Shown here piece after piece: positions 47,521-59,400 of a stretch of 64,000 bases of DNA. The notes beneath the pieces were generated by a model, which saw only the letters and a program-made list of their open reading frames with translations, did no database searches and was not told the origin of the DNA. The position numbers and the translations under genes are program-made. The DNA comes from Anseranas semipalmata (lineage: Eukaryota; Chordata; Aves; Anseriformes; Anseranatidae), in NCBI GenBank assembly GCA_013399115.1, contig VXAA01003840.1, forward strand, positions 41,802-105,801, read 5' to 3'. The number at the start of each line of letters is the position of its first letter. Position 1 is the first letter of the stretch.

Positions 47521-47680
47521 TTCGGGGGGGGGCTTGGTGCTTCATTTTTATCAAGAAAATATGGAAATATAAAGAAAATGCTATACAATAAAGTAAACGT
47601 AGCATTTAGTTTGAAATTGGACACATAAAGATTTGGTAGGTGTAAAAAATGTTATCTTTTAGCAAACAGTAGTCGCTTAT
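47521..47680. other. Non-coding with a G-run
   Basis: A run of about ten G begins near 47524. No gene or repeat family is seen. Confidence 0.5.
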
Positions 47681-47880
47681 CAAATAAGACAATGTTTTTA
47701 ATGAAGAATCATTGATGAGGATACAGCAGCACATTGATTAATGCATACAGCAACTTCTCCTGAAACATGACTGCATTAGGTCCTTACTCTTTTGCGATGA
47801 TATGCAAGCTGTAATAAAGCTTTTACAGTTATTCAATATCATGAATAGTATTAGCAGTATGATGTGAGTTTCTAGTTGAA
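47680..47880. promoter_or_regulatory. Candidate regulatory block
   Basis: ACATTGATTAATGCATACAG (about 47731) and other ATTA/GATT words in repeat-free DNA without frames. Weak, texture-based call. Confidence 0.22.
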
Positions 47881-47913
47881 ATGGATGACTGTGGCTGCTG
47901 GAACTTCTCTGCT

Positions 47914-47914
47914 N
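47914..47914. other. Ambiguous base (N)
   Basis: The only non-ACGT symbol in the window. It marks an unresolved base in the assembly. Confidence 0.99.
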
Positions 47915-48539
47915 AGAACTGAGGGGAAAAAGGTGAACAACATATTATTTTTGGTTATGGTGGAACATATCTTGAATATATTATAAAGTAATTAAGAATT
48001 GCCTAATTTAATCCACAGCAGTATACAAAAACACACCGCCATGTCATTTGGTCTGTTTCACTTTTGTAAGTGTGCTTTAGGAAAAGGATGTTTGTCACCA
48101 GTAAAAAATATTCTTGTCTTTATAGCTGTGCTGATTTATTTTTGAATGTAGGGCTATTGTTAAATATAAAATGATGGTTTTTTTCTTTCTTTGGATGTAG
48201 ACCATACATCACACTTTTGTCATGGAAAACCTATATGTAATTCCTGGGGCAACATGTCCCCATTTCCCCTGTAGATTTTTCTGATCACTGAACCCTGCAA
48301 TAAAACGGTCCTGTGAACAGGTGGTTGACACATGGACACAGCAGTGCATGTGCCGCTGTTTGAAGCACTGAACTAGAGGTGCTGTGATCTCACCAGAATT
48401 TGGTAGGGCAAAACTTGTTTTAAAGGGATGTTGATAAGATCGAGGTGGGATCCTAGAGCTTGAGAGTGATCTTAATTTAAAATTCTCTTCCTGAAATCAA
48501 TTATTCTTTAAAACAACGCCTGCAAGTTATCAGGGACAC
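47915..48539. other. Non-coding, nothing recognised
   Basis: AT-rich DNA without frames above 60 codons or a recognised repeat. Confidence 0.5.
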
Positions 48540-48840
48540 AAGCTCTTTTATTGTATTGCACACGCAGTTGCATTTAAGAAGGTTTGTATTTGCTTGCATG
48601 AGTAAAAATGTGCGGTACAAGGCTTCTTGTTTTGATTATCTTTTGACCTGCTGGCTTACCTGAGATGAGAGGGAGAAATAATGCAAATGTGTGCGAGCTC
48701 CAGCGTGCTGTGTGATGTGTGAAGGAAGCACGGAGCACATGTGCTTTGTTAATGTGAGTTTCTCAGTCAGTAAGCCATTGCATATTAGTAATGTCATCAT
48801 TCAGGACTAATTAATGCATCATTATGGTCTTCTAAAAGGC
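48540..48840. promoter_or_regulatory. Candidate regulatory block with octamer and TAATTAAT sites
   Basis: Repeat-free block with ATGCAAAT (48681-48688, POU octamer), TTGATTATCTTTTGACCTGC (about 48633) and TAATTAATGCAT (48808-48819). The last combines a homeodomain core with an ATGCAT palindrome. Several CpG are retained at about 48690-48735. This mix is typical of developmental enhancers. No alignment was available to confirm it. Confidence 0.33.
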
Positions 48841-50140
48841 TTTTGCCAGTGTGATACTGAACATGCGTTGGTTAGTATTTGTTCTGGAAATGTGTTTTAT
48901 TCTTATTGCTTTATTGTAATTTGAAAGCTGATTTTGGTATGTTGAATTGCCCTCACACCCCCAGAAGCATTGTTCTAATAGGAAATATTTGCAACTAAAA
49001 ATACCAGACGTACACCACTGATGAATGATGTTCAGTGGGCCATTCTCTGATTCTGCAAGTGGATGGTTTTGCTGACAGTAGAGAGAGCCAGATATGACAG
49101 CTTGGTTGTTCTGATAAAGTTTGTCCCCAGCTCTCGGGGGCAGATCTACCCATCCTCCTTTCTCAGGCCTCCTTAGGGCCTTGTGGGGCATGCACACTTT
49201 TGGGGATTGGATCTGAAACTCTTCCCAAGGAACATGCTTTTGTAGAACATCTGTTTTGAGAACACAAGGCATGTGCAAACCAGAGTAAGACCAAGGTCAT
49301 CCGAAGTTTAGCGCTCCTCTACCCAAGAGCTGCCTGTAGTCATTCTGCTAGCTTTGTTTTCATCTGGTCCATGCATAGTAAAAATTCTGCTCATAAAGCA
49401 GTCACAAAAATTGTTATGGCCCTAAAGAATGCTCCTTAAAGCAAAAAAGTGCTGTAGTTTCCAGATTCCACCCCTAATTAGTAAGACGGGTCAAGTGTCA
49501 GGTCCATCAGTGAGCTGTAGTATTTCAGTTTTCCATCAGTGAGGGTCATTCATTTTAGAAGACAAAGAGGCTGAGAATTTCTTTGTGACATTGTTCTGGT
49601 TGCCTTTCCTCCTCATGGTGTTCCTATCCTTTTTCTGATAGTTTAGCTTGTTGTTTTTAAACTAGTCTCCGGATAATACTTTAGTGGACTCCTAAATCAC
49701 CGCTTTTTTCTGCTGCTTGGCAATATAGTGCCTTCCTTTCCATTAACCTAGCACCTGATTACACCAACTGTCTGAAATGCAGTTAGAATGACTGCCTACG
49801 ATCTTATCTGACACTAACATCTCCTTCCAGTTTTTAATTTCGTTTTAAGCACATGGAACTATTTGAAGTTCCTTTTGCCCCCTTTATCTAGATTCCATTT
49901 TCTTAAATGAAATCATCCAGCTTCTCCGAGGGGAATAGTTTAATTGTTCAAGGTGCATGATTTGTAATGACCTTACAATTGTGCAGGACCACAGTCCGTG
50001 GTGTTCCATGCAAGTGATCAGAAGGGGCCAGGCTTGCCTTTGAAGTGGGGTAGCTTATTAGGAAAGTAGTAAGTTGTATCAAACTTTCTTTCCAATTAAC
50101 TATGTCTTTTCCACATAAGCATGTTCTTTGTGTTGTGGGT
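48841..50140. other. Intergenic or intronic DNA, no gene seen
   Basis: A 148-codon minus-strand frame starts at 49278 and ends at 48832. It has no recognisable domain, signal peptide or membrane segment. No repeat family is recognised. Confidence 0.5.
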
Positions 50141-50143
50141 TGG

Positions 50144-50158
50144 TTTTTTTTTTTTTTT
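50144..50158. repeat. Poly-T run
   Basis: Fifteen consecutive T. Confidence 0.95.
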
Positions 50159-50159
50159 G

Positions 50160-50800
50160 AGTGAAATTTACTGCCAGATCTGTTTTAACTGACTAGCATG
50201 AGGTATTTTCATTCCAACTACCTATTGATTCATCTATGTTCATAGCCGAATAGTCATAACTTAGAAGATTTATGGAGTTCTAGGTGTCCAATTTATATAG
50301 CTTATTTGTTTTACAATAAGGGTGTGGGTTGTTGTTTTTTTCCCCCCTTTTGGTCTTTCTGTTCCGCTTTACTTACTAAAACTGTTGCTGGTATTCTCCA
50401 CTGCTTCCATGGGACCCATCGTATGATTTGGCTTTGTGTGGTTTTGACTTAATCAAGAGGCAGATGAAAGTGGGTGTGTGTTACTTTCAACTCCTTAGCC
50501 ATTTTGCCATCCATCTTAGTCAATGTGTGGTTGCCCAGGACACAGCATTAATGATAGCTGTCAAAATAATAGTCAGAAGGTTAAAGGTCAAGAAAAATAT
50601 GTAAAAGACTTCAGGGTGAACCAGATGATAAAGTAACTCATTTAGGCCATTAAATGCTAGCATAGTATGGACTTGATGGGTTCATGGGTTACTAGAAGCA
50701 AGAAGAGTAAATGGGGACATCTTCAAGTAGTTTACTCTTGTTAAAAGATGAAAAAAGATGATAATAGCATTACCAAACAAGCGCACTAAAGGCAATTTTC
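50160..50800. other. Non-coding, nothing recognised
   Basis: AT-rich spacer with no frame above 60 codons and no repeat recognised. Confidence 0.5.
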
Positions 50801-51000
50801 TTAATTACCGTGCTGACCCAGCAGTGCACAGAGAGAGGTCTTGTTATTAGAATGAGAGCTTTTACTTTCAAACGATATTAACCCTTCTCGGTACCGTATG
50901 TCTTAATTAAGAGTATTCCTGGAAGTTTGCAGCTGTCAATATTTTTACATTTCTCTTTGGGTTTGCAAACCAGTGGGTCAAGAAACAGGCCATTGTAACT
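50800..51000. promoter_or_regulatory. Candidate regulatory block
   Basis: TTCTTAATTACCGTGCTGAC (about 50798), ACGATATTAACCC and CCGTATGTCTTAATTAAGAG (about 50895), with TTAATTAA-type palindromes and retained CpG in AT-rich, repeat-free DNA. Weak call. Confidence 0.25.
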
Positions 51001-52865
51001 GACTGCATTGTTTAAGTGGTCTTCATTTCATTTTAGGTCTTTTTCCAATAAAGTTACGAACCTTATGTTTATGAAAGGGGCAAGCCTGAACAGCTAGCTT
51101 GCCTCTTGCTGTATGTATTCATACAATGTATTTATACTTTAGCAGTCCTAGATGTTAATTAATCAAAGAAGAGCTTATGTGATCTTACACTATGCAGAAG
51201 AACTCCATCAAAACAGCACTGTGAAATTGTCTCCCTTCCCCTTATTTTTCAACAACATTTTTTATTTAGAGTTGTTTAGAAAACAGTACAGACTTATTTT
51301 CCAGAGTAATCTAGGTAGATGTGAAATTAGATAGTGAAATTCCATGAAAAAAAAATCACTATCTGCAACAGCGGGACATGAATTAGTAATTTCCTCAAGC
51401 ACTTAAAAAAATTTACAGCAAGATTGACATGTTTTGTACATGTTGCCTCACTTCTGTTACCTAGCTGGTCAGAGATTTTGAAAACTTCATCCAGACTCTA
51501 AGACTTTTCAATATGTTGACAGCCTTTCATGCCAGAGAGACTGGTGTTTTGACTAGTTTCTTAACGTGTCTTCTCAGTAGTATTACTTTGGTCTTACGTA
51601 GGTTTACTATGTCAAGCCCAGATATGTTCTTCTCATGGTTATTGTGTTGTAACAACATTTGGTGGAGAGAAAATGTAAATGCTGGCTTTGGCAATTGTCA
51701 CTGGGAGAGGAGTCCTCTTACAACATCAAAATAGAGATAGGCAGATACAGATAAAGAGAGCAGTGGTATGTTACTGGGAAGATCATTAAAGAGAAAAACA
51801 GCAATAATTTGCACTTGTCTGAAATTACGTTGTTGTACTACCATGCTGAAATCACAGTACCATGTAATAAAATCAGCTGGACTGAAAGCTTTGGGAAAGT
51901 CAATACTGCTACTGTGACTGTCATCCGTTGCTTTGAGAGGGCATTTCATTAGTATTGATAACTTGAGAGGGGGGGAAACCAATAAATCTGAAGACAGTGA
52001 TTGGGACATCTAGAGTGTCTGGCTCTAGAGCATCTTTCTGCTTACATGTTCTCGTTTGCCTTCCCATCTGCCGTCAGAGGACTTTTCAGTGACTGTCCTT
52101 CAAAGTAGCATGGCAAGCGACCTGTTTCCAGTCTTGGAAGCTAGCGCAATTATTCATAGCATGATAACAAGACAAAAAGCTATCAAGGGATTGGATTTAT
52201 CTCCTTGTACTTTCTCATCTGTGTCTGTCTTTGGAGTATAGATCTACTGCAGAAGCAAATGCTCTGATCTTCCCCACTTCACATTGGTGCAGTTCATGGT
52301 GATTTTGGTGTGGGGAGAACTGAGATTCCTTCTGGAGGAAAATAAACAGGAACATGAGCTCCAGGTGCTCACCAACCACGTACCAAGCTCCCCCTATAGA
52401 ATAATGGCCATTCCCCAGACAACTTGAAACTATATGAGCAGTAGGGAAATTTGATCCAAGGAGCCAGATGAAATCTAGTTCCAAGTATACCCCCCACCCC
52501 CCAAATGCATGTGCTATAGATGTAGAGCCCTCAGCACCAGCTGCTTTAATCTGTTGATCTGTTCTTTTCACACCAAACTTTCTGCTAATGTAGGCCAAGC
52601 CTATTGCTGAGGCATCTCATCTGATTGTCTAACCTGGCATATTTTCTGTGTGGCACTTGGTAATTCTTTTTATTATCATCAGTCACTAGTGTATCGCACT
52701 AGTATTCCAAATTCTATTTCTCTTAGTACCGTAATATCTCTAACAATTCCTACTAATGTCACAAACTGCTGGGCTTGGCACTGTAAAGACGTAGACATTT
52801 TGAAAGAGCATACAACCTATCTCAGTGCAACAGAGTGAAAAGTGTGGAAGGGAGGTTTTTTCCCC
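51001..52865. other. Intergenic or intronic DNA, no gene seen
   Basis: Frames up to 127 codons (52215-52598 minus) and 103 codons (51698-52009 minus) lack domains. A short G-run lies at about 51969 and a C-run near 52491-52501. No repeat family is recognised. Confidence 0.5.
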
Positions 52866-52869
52866 ACTT

Positions 52870-53036
52870 CTCTGGGAGACAGTTAAAGTGATTTGTCCAA
52901 AATCAAACAGGAACTATCAAGCAATAATGCTTGATATGTAAATGTAATGTAAGCAACGAAAATGTAAATGAAATGTAAGCAATAATGCTTACATTTGAAC
53001 CCAGGTACCTTGAAAATTATTCCACTGCCTGGACCA
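52870..53036 (-). repeat. MIR-like SINE interrupted by a tandem duplication
   Basis: Read on the plus strand: GGGAGACAGTTAAAGTGATT (about 52874), TGTCCAAAATCAAACAGGAA, then, after an AT-rich insert, ACATTTGAACCCAGGTACCT (52991) and TTCCACTGCCTGGACCA. This is a reverse-oriented MIR pattern (GAGGTTAAGTGACTTGCCCAAGGTCACACAG ... GAACCCAGGTCTCC ... CCACTGGACCA). The insert at about 52919-52990 replaces the usual GTGGCAGAG stretch. Confidence 0.6.
52919..52990. repeat. Nested short tandem duplication inside the MIR
   Basis: AAGCAATAATGCTT occurs at 52919-52932 and again at 52977-52990, 58 bp apart. Between them, two similar units run from ATGTAAATGTAATGTAAGCA (about 52936) and ATGTAAATGAAATGTAAGCA (about 52962). 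Confidence 0.8.
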
Positions 53037-53039
53037 AAA

Positions 53040-53475
53040 GACGGTGGCAAGCTTGTTTTCTGTGGGCTTTTAACCTATAACGGTGCTGTGGCAATTGGAA
53101 GAAAACTCAATTAGCATAAAGCACATTTACACTATCTGTAGGTTTATAGCAGAGCATTATACTCCAGCATTATAGGGAGTTTAAAATCATATATCTTCTG
53201 ATGTCTGGTTTGCAAGAATTGTTAGCTGACCAGGCAAGGAACATCTGAATGGCTAATGGAAACTTTCTCTTCCCCCTAAATGGGGCAGTTGTCTAATTTG
53301 TTTAGCTAAACTACATTAGCCATACTGAAAGTTTTATTATCACAGTCAAAAGCAGGAAGCAGGGAACGGACATGCTGTATTTTTAAAATTAAAGCAATTT
53401 TGAAAAACAAACTCAGTTTCTTATTGATTAGTTCAGTTGTTAGATTAGAGGCTCATTACTTTTAATAATAGGATA
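53040..53475. other. Non-coding, nothing recognised
   Basis: AT-rich spacer. No frame, repeat or motif cluster is recognised. Confidence 0.5.
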
Positions 53476-53477
53476 AT

Positions 53478-53545
53478 AGTAGCTAGAAATGGAAGAGATC
53501 TATTAGATCATTGAGTCCATCCCCATTACAAGGGCAGGATATAGT
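53478..53545 (-). mobile_element. Short old CR1 3' fragment, reverse orientation
   Basis: AGAAATGGAAGAGATCTATT (about 53485), AGATCATTGAGTCCATCCCC and TTACAAGGGCAGGA read as the reverse complement of the CR1/L3-type 3' end (GGAAGGGACCTCAAGAGGTCATCTAGTCCAACCCCCTGC...GCAGGA). The fragment is only about 65 bp. Confidence 0.55.
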
Positions 53546-53549
53546 CAGG

Positions 53550-56500
53550 TATATGTGGATGGATGTATCAAATATTAAACTCATATGACACGGTAAATCC
53601 TCCGTTTCCTTCACAGAGTGCTGATGCTAAGAGCTTTGACACTGAGTTGTTTACTCTTAAAAGCAGCTTCTGAGCTACCTTCTGGCCAGCTCTTAGGCAG
53701 ATGTTTAGTTGGGAGAGAAGGATCCCAGGAGCCCAATAAGGATTAAGGGCATGGCTTTGCCTTCTTTTCCCTCCCAAAGCTGTCTGCCCGCAGCCACTGG
53801 GAAGCACGTTTCAATGTGCGCTCAACACAGCCAGGAGATGCCTCTACAAGACTGAAGTCCTGCTCCAAAGTTTTGTTCTGGGAGTGATAAAATGGTTGCC
53901 TGTAGAGCTTTGTGATAAAGGGCCTTCCTGAATGCTTCACTTCCAGTGAGTACTCCAGGCACCTCATCTCAGTGAGCTGCACAGCCGCTGCCTTTTTCTG
54001 TCCTCTTTAATACCGAATTGCTTTTTCAGAGCGTATGGTTCCAGTGAGAAGAGCAGTGAGACCTGAGACCAGAGGTAGTTCCTCTTTGCTCTGTAGTGGC
54101 AGTGGGCTAACGGGGCGACACAGGAGACCAACGTGCCAAATCCAGTGGCAAGTTAGTTTTTTATGCACAGTGCAGCATCTGCCACGGAGACATTTAGAGT
54201 CAGGTGAGATGTGCAAGAAAAGAGTGCATACCAGATGAATCATTTTTCCCATCTGCTCTGCACCTGGTTTCAGGTAATTGATCTTAAACCAGTCCATCTC
54301 TCTGCACATAAGTTTTGTAGCAAACAGGCCTATTTGGAATTGCAGTCCCCTTCCCCACAAAGCCAATCCCCTTCCCCATAAACTTGGGCTGCGTTTTATG
54401 CTCCATGATATTTATGGGGAATGTATGAAGTTTTTTTGTTTTTGTGTGTGTGAACATTATGCAAAAGGCAGTGGGGGTGGAGGTCTCATTTCACATGTCC
54501 ATGATTTAGCTTCTGCGAAGCTTCGTAGATTAGGAAACCGGAAGGTTTTCCCAGATGTATAAAAATACCCACTCCTAAGAGACCGCCTTCAAGGCAGTCA
54601 AATTTATTGGGCATATGGGGGTCATATTGACTCGTGGTTTTTTTTTTTTTCATTTATTCCAAACTCTACAGTTATGATGGTGGAGAATGGGAAGACCTTC
54701 AGCTTAAAAGACTACTTCTTTCACTGCTTTATCTGCAAAAAATGGAGACTGATGTTGTGAAACAGTCCTATTAGAGTGGGCTGTTGAGAAGTGGTAGTGT
54801 GGCTACTTGTTTCAAATATTAGATAAACTCCACACCAAGTTCTGCAGTTCACTGGCACTGTTAATACTTGTGTCTGTAAGGAGTCCTTTTATCTTCTGTA
54901 GGACTTCTGTAGGTCTACCCATGTGTGGGAGAGAGTAGCATTCATTTACTGAGACTACTCAAACAGGTGAGGAGGCACATTAAATTCAAAGAGACTGGTC
55001 TTGTGCATAAAGATTAATCATGTCACTAAGCACCTGAAAGATTTAAGGAGGAAGTCAGTCCTTTTTGATTCTGTCCTCATATTGATTTTGGGGAAATTGC
55101 TAAATTTGGAGCAATTAGATACATTGAAAGTAATTAAATGCAAAAGTGCTGTAGCAATTAAAATGTGAGTCCAAAGCTGCATGTAGAACAGTTCAAACAT
55201 TTTATAGTGTTTCTTGATTTCCTTACAACTGCAAGAGTTTTTCCAGATTGATGCCTTCTAAGATTATGCAACCCCCCATTTGATTCTTTAAAATTTTTCC
55301 ATGGTCCCCCTCAGTGGTTTCTGATGTGAAGTGATTTTTTTTTTTTAAAGTAAGTATGGGTGTAATAATTTTAAATCGCAGTGCACTGCACATGCCCAGA
55401 AGAACCTCGATCACTTCCAAATTCAAGGACTAATAAAAATTGGAAGCACTCCAGTAATTTTAAATTACTTTGCACATTGAAGAGTGATTTAAAATCATTG
55501 AACTGATTCAATTTTTTTTATATATGCACTTCAATTTGGAAGTGAGTCAGACGGACAGCAGCATGCTGAAGAGGTTCAAGACATATTGAAATAATTTAAA
55601 CATTTTTAATTCAAGAAAGAGAGAAAGGAGGAGTAATGAGGTTCCTAATAGGAAGCCGGACAACACCCCCCACTTATTGCCACTGCTTGGTTAGGAGTGG
55701 GATGATAAAGCAGTGAATGGGTGACCGACATGATCAAGGAGTCATTCTTTCTAGTATTAGAATGGTAGTGACATAAAGGACCATCAAAGCTGGTGGGACC
55801 GGGACAAAGTCCCATGGTTATGCTGAATTTATTACTACTGTTGTTTTCAAAGAGATTTACACAACTGTGGGTTTTGTTTTTCCTCTTGCAGATCTAGCTG
55901 ACAGAGAGGACTGAATGGCTTGGGGAAAAATACACGTGTGCATACATGTATGCAAATGTAGGTTATGTGTAATTTGGCTTCACAACATTTGCTACCTGAG
56001 ACTGGTGTACATGCAGAAAGAAAAAAGCTGGCATATGGAACTGCCTGGCAGAATGTGAATATTACTTCAGCATTCGTGCACATATGCATAAAATTAAAAT
56101 AGGAAAAGGCCTCTCTTTTGCAAGACAAAGACAGGAGGACCAATCTGAGGTTAATGCTGTTGAAGTTCCACAGTGAGCATTTAACAGGTTATTCTGCAGA
56201 AATAACAGAAAAAAATGGGGAATTTTACCATTAATAAATGGCTTCATTCCTGCATAACATATCCCCTGGGAATGTGTGATATTAGTATCATAGTTGTTTT
56301 TTTTTCGAACAGATGACAAACTGAAGCCTTCCTACAGAGGGTGCATGTAGAGGGGGATGAAAAAAAGAAAACAAACCCCATCCCAAACCCAGAGACTGGC
56401 TTTCTCAAAAGGACAGTAGTTTTTACTTACTCCTCATGCAGAAACAAACAAGTTTCTATGATTCTATGTTTGGCTGTTCTAGAGAAGTCAAAGTAAAGTT

Positions 56501-56630
56501 TTAAGATGGAAGTGTTCAAACTCATGCCTTTCCTTTGAACACTAAATCACCCTTTGAGTAGCATTTTGGTTCAGGGGTTCTGTTTTAATCCAAACTGACA
56601 TTGTCAGCAGCAGACTCATACTAGTCACAG
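53550..56630. other. Intergenic or intronic DNA, no gene seen
   Basis: Overlapping frames at 53568-54366 (79 to 119 codons, minus) and 54278-54562 (94 codons, plus) show no domain. T-runs lie at 54640-54650 and 55338-55346. TTTCTATGATTCTATG at about 56453-56468 resembles the octameric ATTCTATG repeat at the very end of CR1, but the flanking sequence does not match CR1. Confidence 0.5.
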
Positions 56631-56631
56631 T

Positions 56632-56650
56632 AAAAAAAAAAAAAAAAAAA
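56632..56650. repeat. Poly-A run
   Basis: Nineteen consecutive A. No retroposed body is recognised upstream, so it is called only a homopolymer. Confidence 0.95.
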
Positions 56651-58500
56651 GAGCTGAGAAGCTGAGATAGTATGCTCAAAAGTACAATAGCAACAGAAAG
56701 ATGGGATTTCCTCTTTGCCATCTGTCCTGTCTTACCTTGCACTTTTCCTTGCATCAAGGGAATTTCCCTGTGGAGCAAGCAGGATCCATTAAGTCAAAAT
56801 CCCACTTTGACAATACAAAGCATAGCAGGCATCTCCATGTTCCATAGAGCTTCTTGCTGTGGTTTACAGTTGGCATAAGCCCCTGGTGTCTGTCTTCACT
56901 GGAAAGACAGGGTACTTTAATATACAATCCTGTACATTTGGATAGACTGACTGACCATTAAAATTGACTCAGCAGTCATTGCGGACCTATTTAACTTCGT
57001 GTCAGCTGGGCTGGGGTAAGCCTTTCTCTAACCATATATTTAACCATGGCCAACTGACAAGATGTGACAGATGGTTTTTCTTTGCAAAGCCACGTTTCTC
57101 TTCTGTGTTGCCTTACTCAACTTCTTTAAGGTGTGCTCTAACATGACCTTACTTAGTGGTAAAATGCCAAACTACTGAGGGCAGGATTGCCTTCTTCATG
57201 TACAATATTCTTTCTTTTGCATTTTCCATCCAGTATACTATTCTCACCACGGAAATCAGAGACCCAAACTGTTACTACAGTAACTTGTCTCCATGCTTTT
57301 CCAACACTCCGTTGGGATAATCATCTTTTTACTTCCAGCTACAAAAGGGCCTTCCAGGAAGGACTGAAGTCTCCTGGTGTCTGGAGTATCAGCAATCTCA
57401 GGTTTCTGACTGTCTGCCTTTTTATTTCTCACTTTGTGAATTTCAGTTCACTTTTGTGCTTTTCACTGGCCGATCAAATCTTAACAGTGTCCATCTACCT
57501 CCAATTCTGTTCAGCAGTATCCATCAGTTCCTGGTTGGGAACCAGTTATTCCTCAGAGTATGTGTGGCAAACCAGAGTCTAAGACTTCAAGAGGAGGGTT
57601 TTTGTGGGCTGAAGAGCTGGCTATGTACGTCATGTTGAGCTCATCCGAGCCTACTGAGGAAGAGATCTCTGATGTTCAGGCAGTAGTTAGCTTTTCTTCT
57701 TCTGCTTGGGTCTGGATGTGAGCAGGAAACCCAGTACAGATGGCTGGCACATGGGGACTCGGGATCCCTTGGTAGAACGCAGATGCTCCCAGATGATGAG
57801 TAAAAACTGAAGATAAGCATTAGGCAGCCATCAGTGGCCTGCTCTGGTCTGAGTTGCAACAACTGATGTTTGGCAAAAGATAGCTTCAGAAGGCCACGCC
57901 GCTGTTTATCATTCTGTTTTCATTCATTACGTGCAGTTTTTGATCCTGAGTATATCTTTCATAAGGTGATTTCTAGTTCTTGTATCATCTTCTGTTGAGC
58001 TCCCAGGGTTTTGACAATATGTTTTTTTTTTTTCATTTATATAAAATTGGATAACCTCTCAGACACTACCATAACTATGGACCTCTATAACTGCCACTTT
58101 ACTTGAAGTCCTTAGAGAATTTTGCAGTCCAACAAAATACGAAGGAATGACCCATTGACAGGTCCCAAGTGCTAAACATTTAGTGGGGGGAATGCCCCAC
58201 CCCACCATGAATCTCATCACTGTCTTGTCCTTACATACACAGCAATCAGATACTTTCCTGGCTTATGCAAAAATGTTTGCTTTTACACTTTTCTCAGCAA
58301 GACTATTGATGTTTTCACTCAAAGAAACAAACAAAAAGCACATCAAAACCTATTCTAAATGTGAAAAAGACCCCTCCTGTCCCTGACAGCAGTTTTTCAA
58401 AAGTAGGAATACAAATATCTAGTGCTTAGAGTGGATTTCTCCCACTCAAAGATAGCAAAAGTAGCATTGACGACTCACCTTTTGAAACTACCTAGGGTTT
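56651..58500. other. Intergenic or intronic DNA, no gene seen
   Basis: A 131-codon plus-strand frame (57187-57582) is rich in Ser, Phe and Leu with no domain, and a second 60-codon frame overlaps its end. A T-run lies at about 58022-58033. No repeat family is recognised. Confidence 0.5.
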
Positions 58501-58519
58501 CTTTGAGGAGGGTGCTCTG

Positions 58520-58760
58520 TCTTGCAGAGGCAGCAAAACAATGCAGTAGATGTGGTGGCTATTCATTTTCATTTAGCAGATAAATCAATACTCACATAAA
58601 GCCTGAGTAACTTGTTGGCACTAAACTCTGCAGCTCCATTTTCAGTGAAATTTGTCAGGCTTCGAGCATGTGGGCTTTTTTATTTTTTTAACAAGGGATA
58701 CATGTTTTCATGTTGCATTACATGAAATTGTAATAATAAACAGTAATAATCAAGTTATTA
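58520..58760. promoter_or_regulatory. Candidate regulatory block
   Basis: Repeat-free, with ATTCATTTTCATTTAGCAGA (about 58561) and TAATAATAAACAGTAATAAT (about 58729). No long frame. Weak, texture-based call. Confidence 0.2.
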
Positions 58761-59165
58761 ATCCTCTCCGTATATTCCAAGAAGAAAAGGTTTTCTCAAT
58801 ATAAATAGAGTAAGTAGAAGTCAAAGCAAAAAGCCCCTCTAAACCTTTGTGTGGGATTGAGAGAGGGATGTTTCATACTCTATAGTTTACAGGCGTATGT
58901 TATGCTGTACACACCGTCTGCAAGCACTTTAGAAAATCCGGGATGCTTAGCATAGTCTTAAATCAGGCATATTGCCAATTGTGGATTAAGTAGAGGATAG
59001 CTGGGTCATTTTCCTAGGAGTTCCTTTACAGTTCAGTCTCTTTTCTTGGTGTTAATGCTTTTACCGCTGTTGGGTGAAGGGAGGAGAGGCTTGGAATACC
59101 CTGCCCCAGGGCCTCCTAAACTGTACATCTGTCATGGATCATGTCATGGAACAGAAATGTTTGTT
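58761..59165. other. Non-coding, nothing recognised
   Basis: AT-rich spacer with no frame or repeat recognised. Confidence 0.5.
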
Positions 59166-59169
59166 TTTG

Positions 59170-59400
59170 CTCCCATTCATTTCAACTGGCAGCCAGTTAT
59201 TATTAGAATGAAAAATTAAGCTATTATGCAGTGGAAGCCTTGCTGGCTCTATCAAATTTATGGAGTTAATACAGCAAAATTATCCTTTATAGTGGGTATA
59301 AGCAGCTGTATGTATAATGCAGGCCCCTTCTTGATCAGTCCAAATACAAAATGGCAGCCTTGTTTTCATTATCATTGCTAAAGCTCGGTAACAATGTCAC
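59170..59400. promoter_or_regulatory. Candidate regulatory block
   Basis: Repeat-free sequence with CAGCCAGTTATTATTAGAAT (about 59192), GAAAAATTAAGCTATTATGC (about 59209), TTTATAGTGGG and ACAATGTCACC (about 59391). SOX-, MEF2- and homeodomain-like words cluster here without a long frame. Conservation is untested. Confidence 0.25.

Noticed and set aside
48832..49278. Minus-strand frame of 148 codons
   Set aside because: No domain, signal or membrane segment, and no flanking splice or promoter evidence. The length is still within reach of chance in 64 kb.
56453..56468. CR1 3' terminus (ATTCTATG octamer repeat)
   Set aside because: Only about two octamers are present and the upstream sequence does not resemble the CR1 3' UTR.
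56632..56650. Poly-A tail of a retroposed gene
   Set aside because: No recognisable processed gene or SINE body lies upstream and no target-site duplication is visible.
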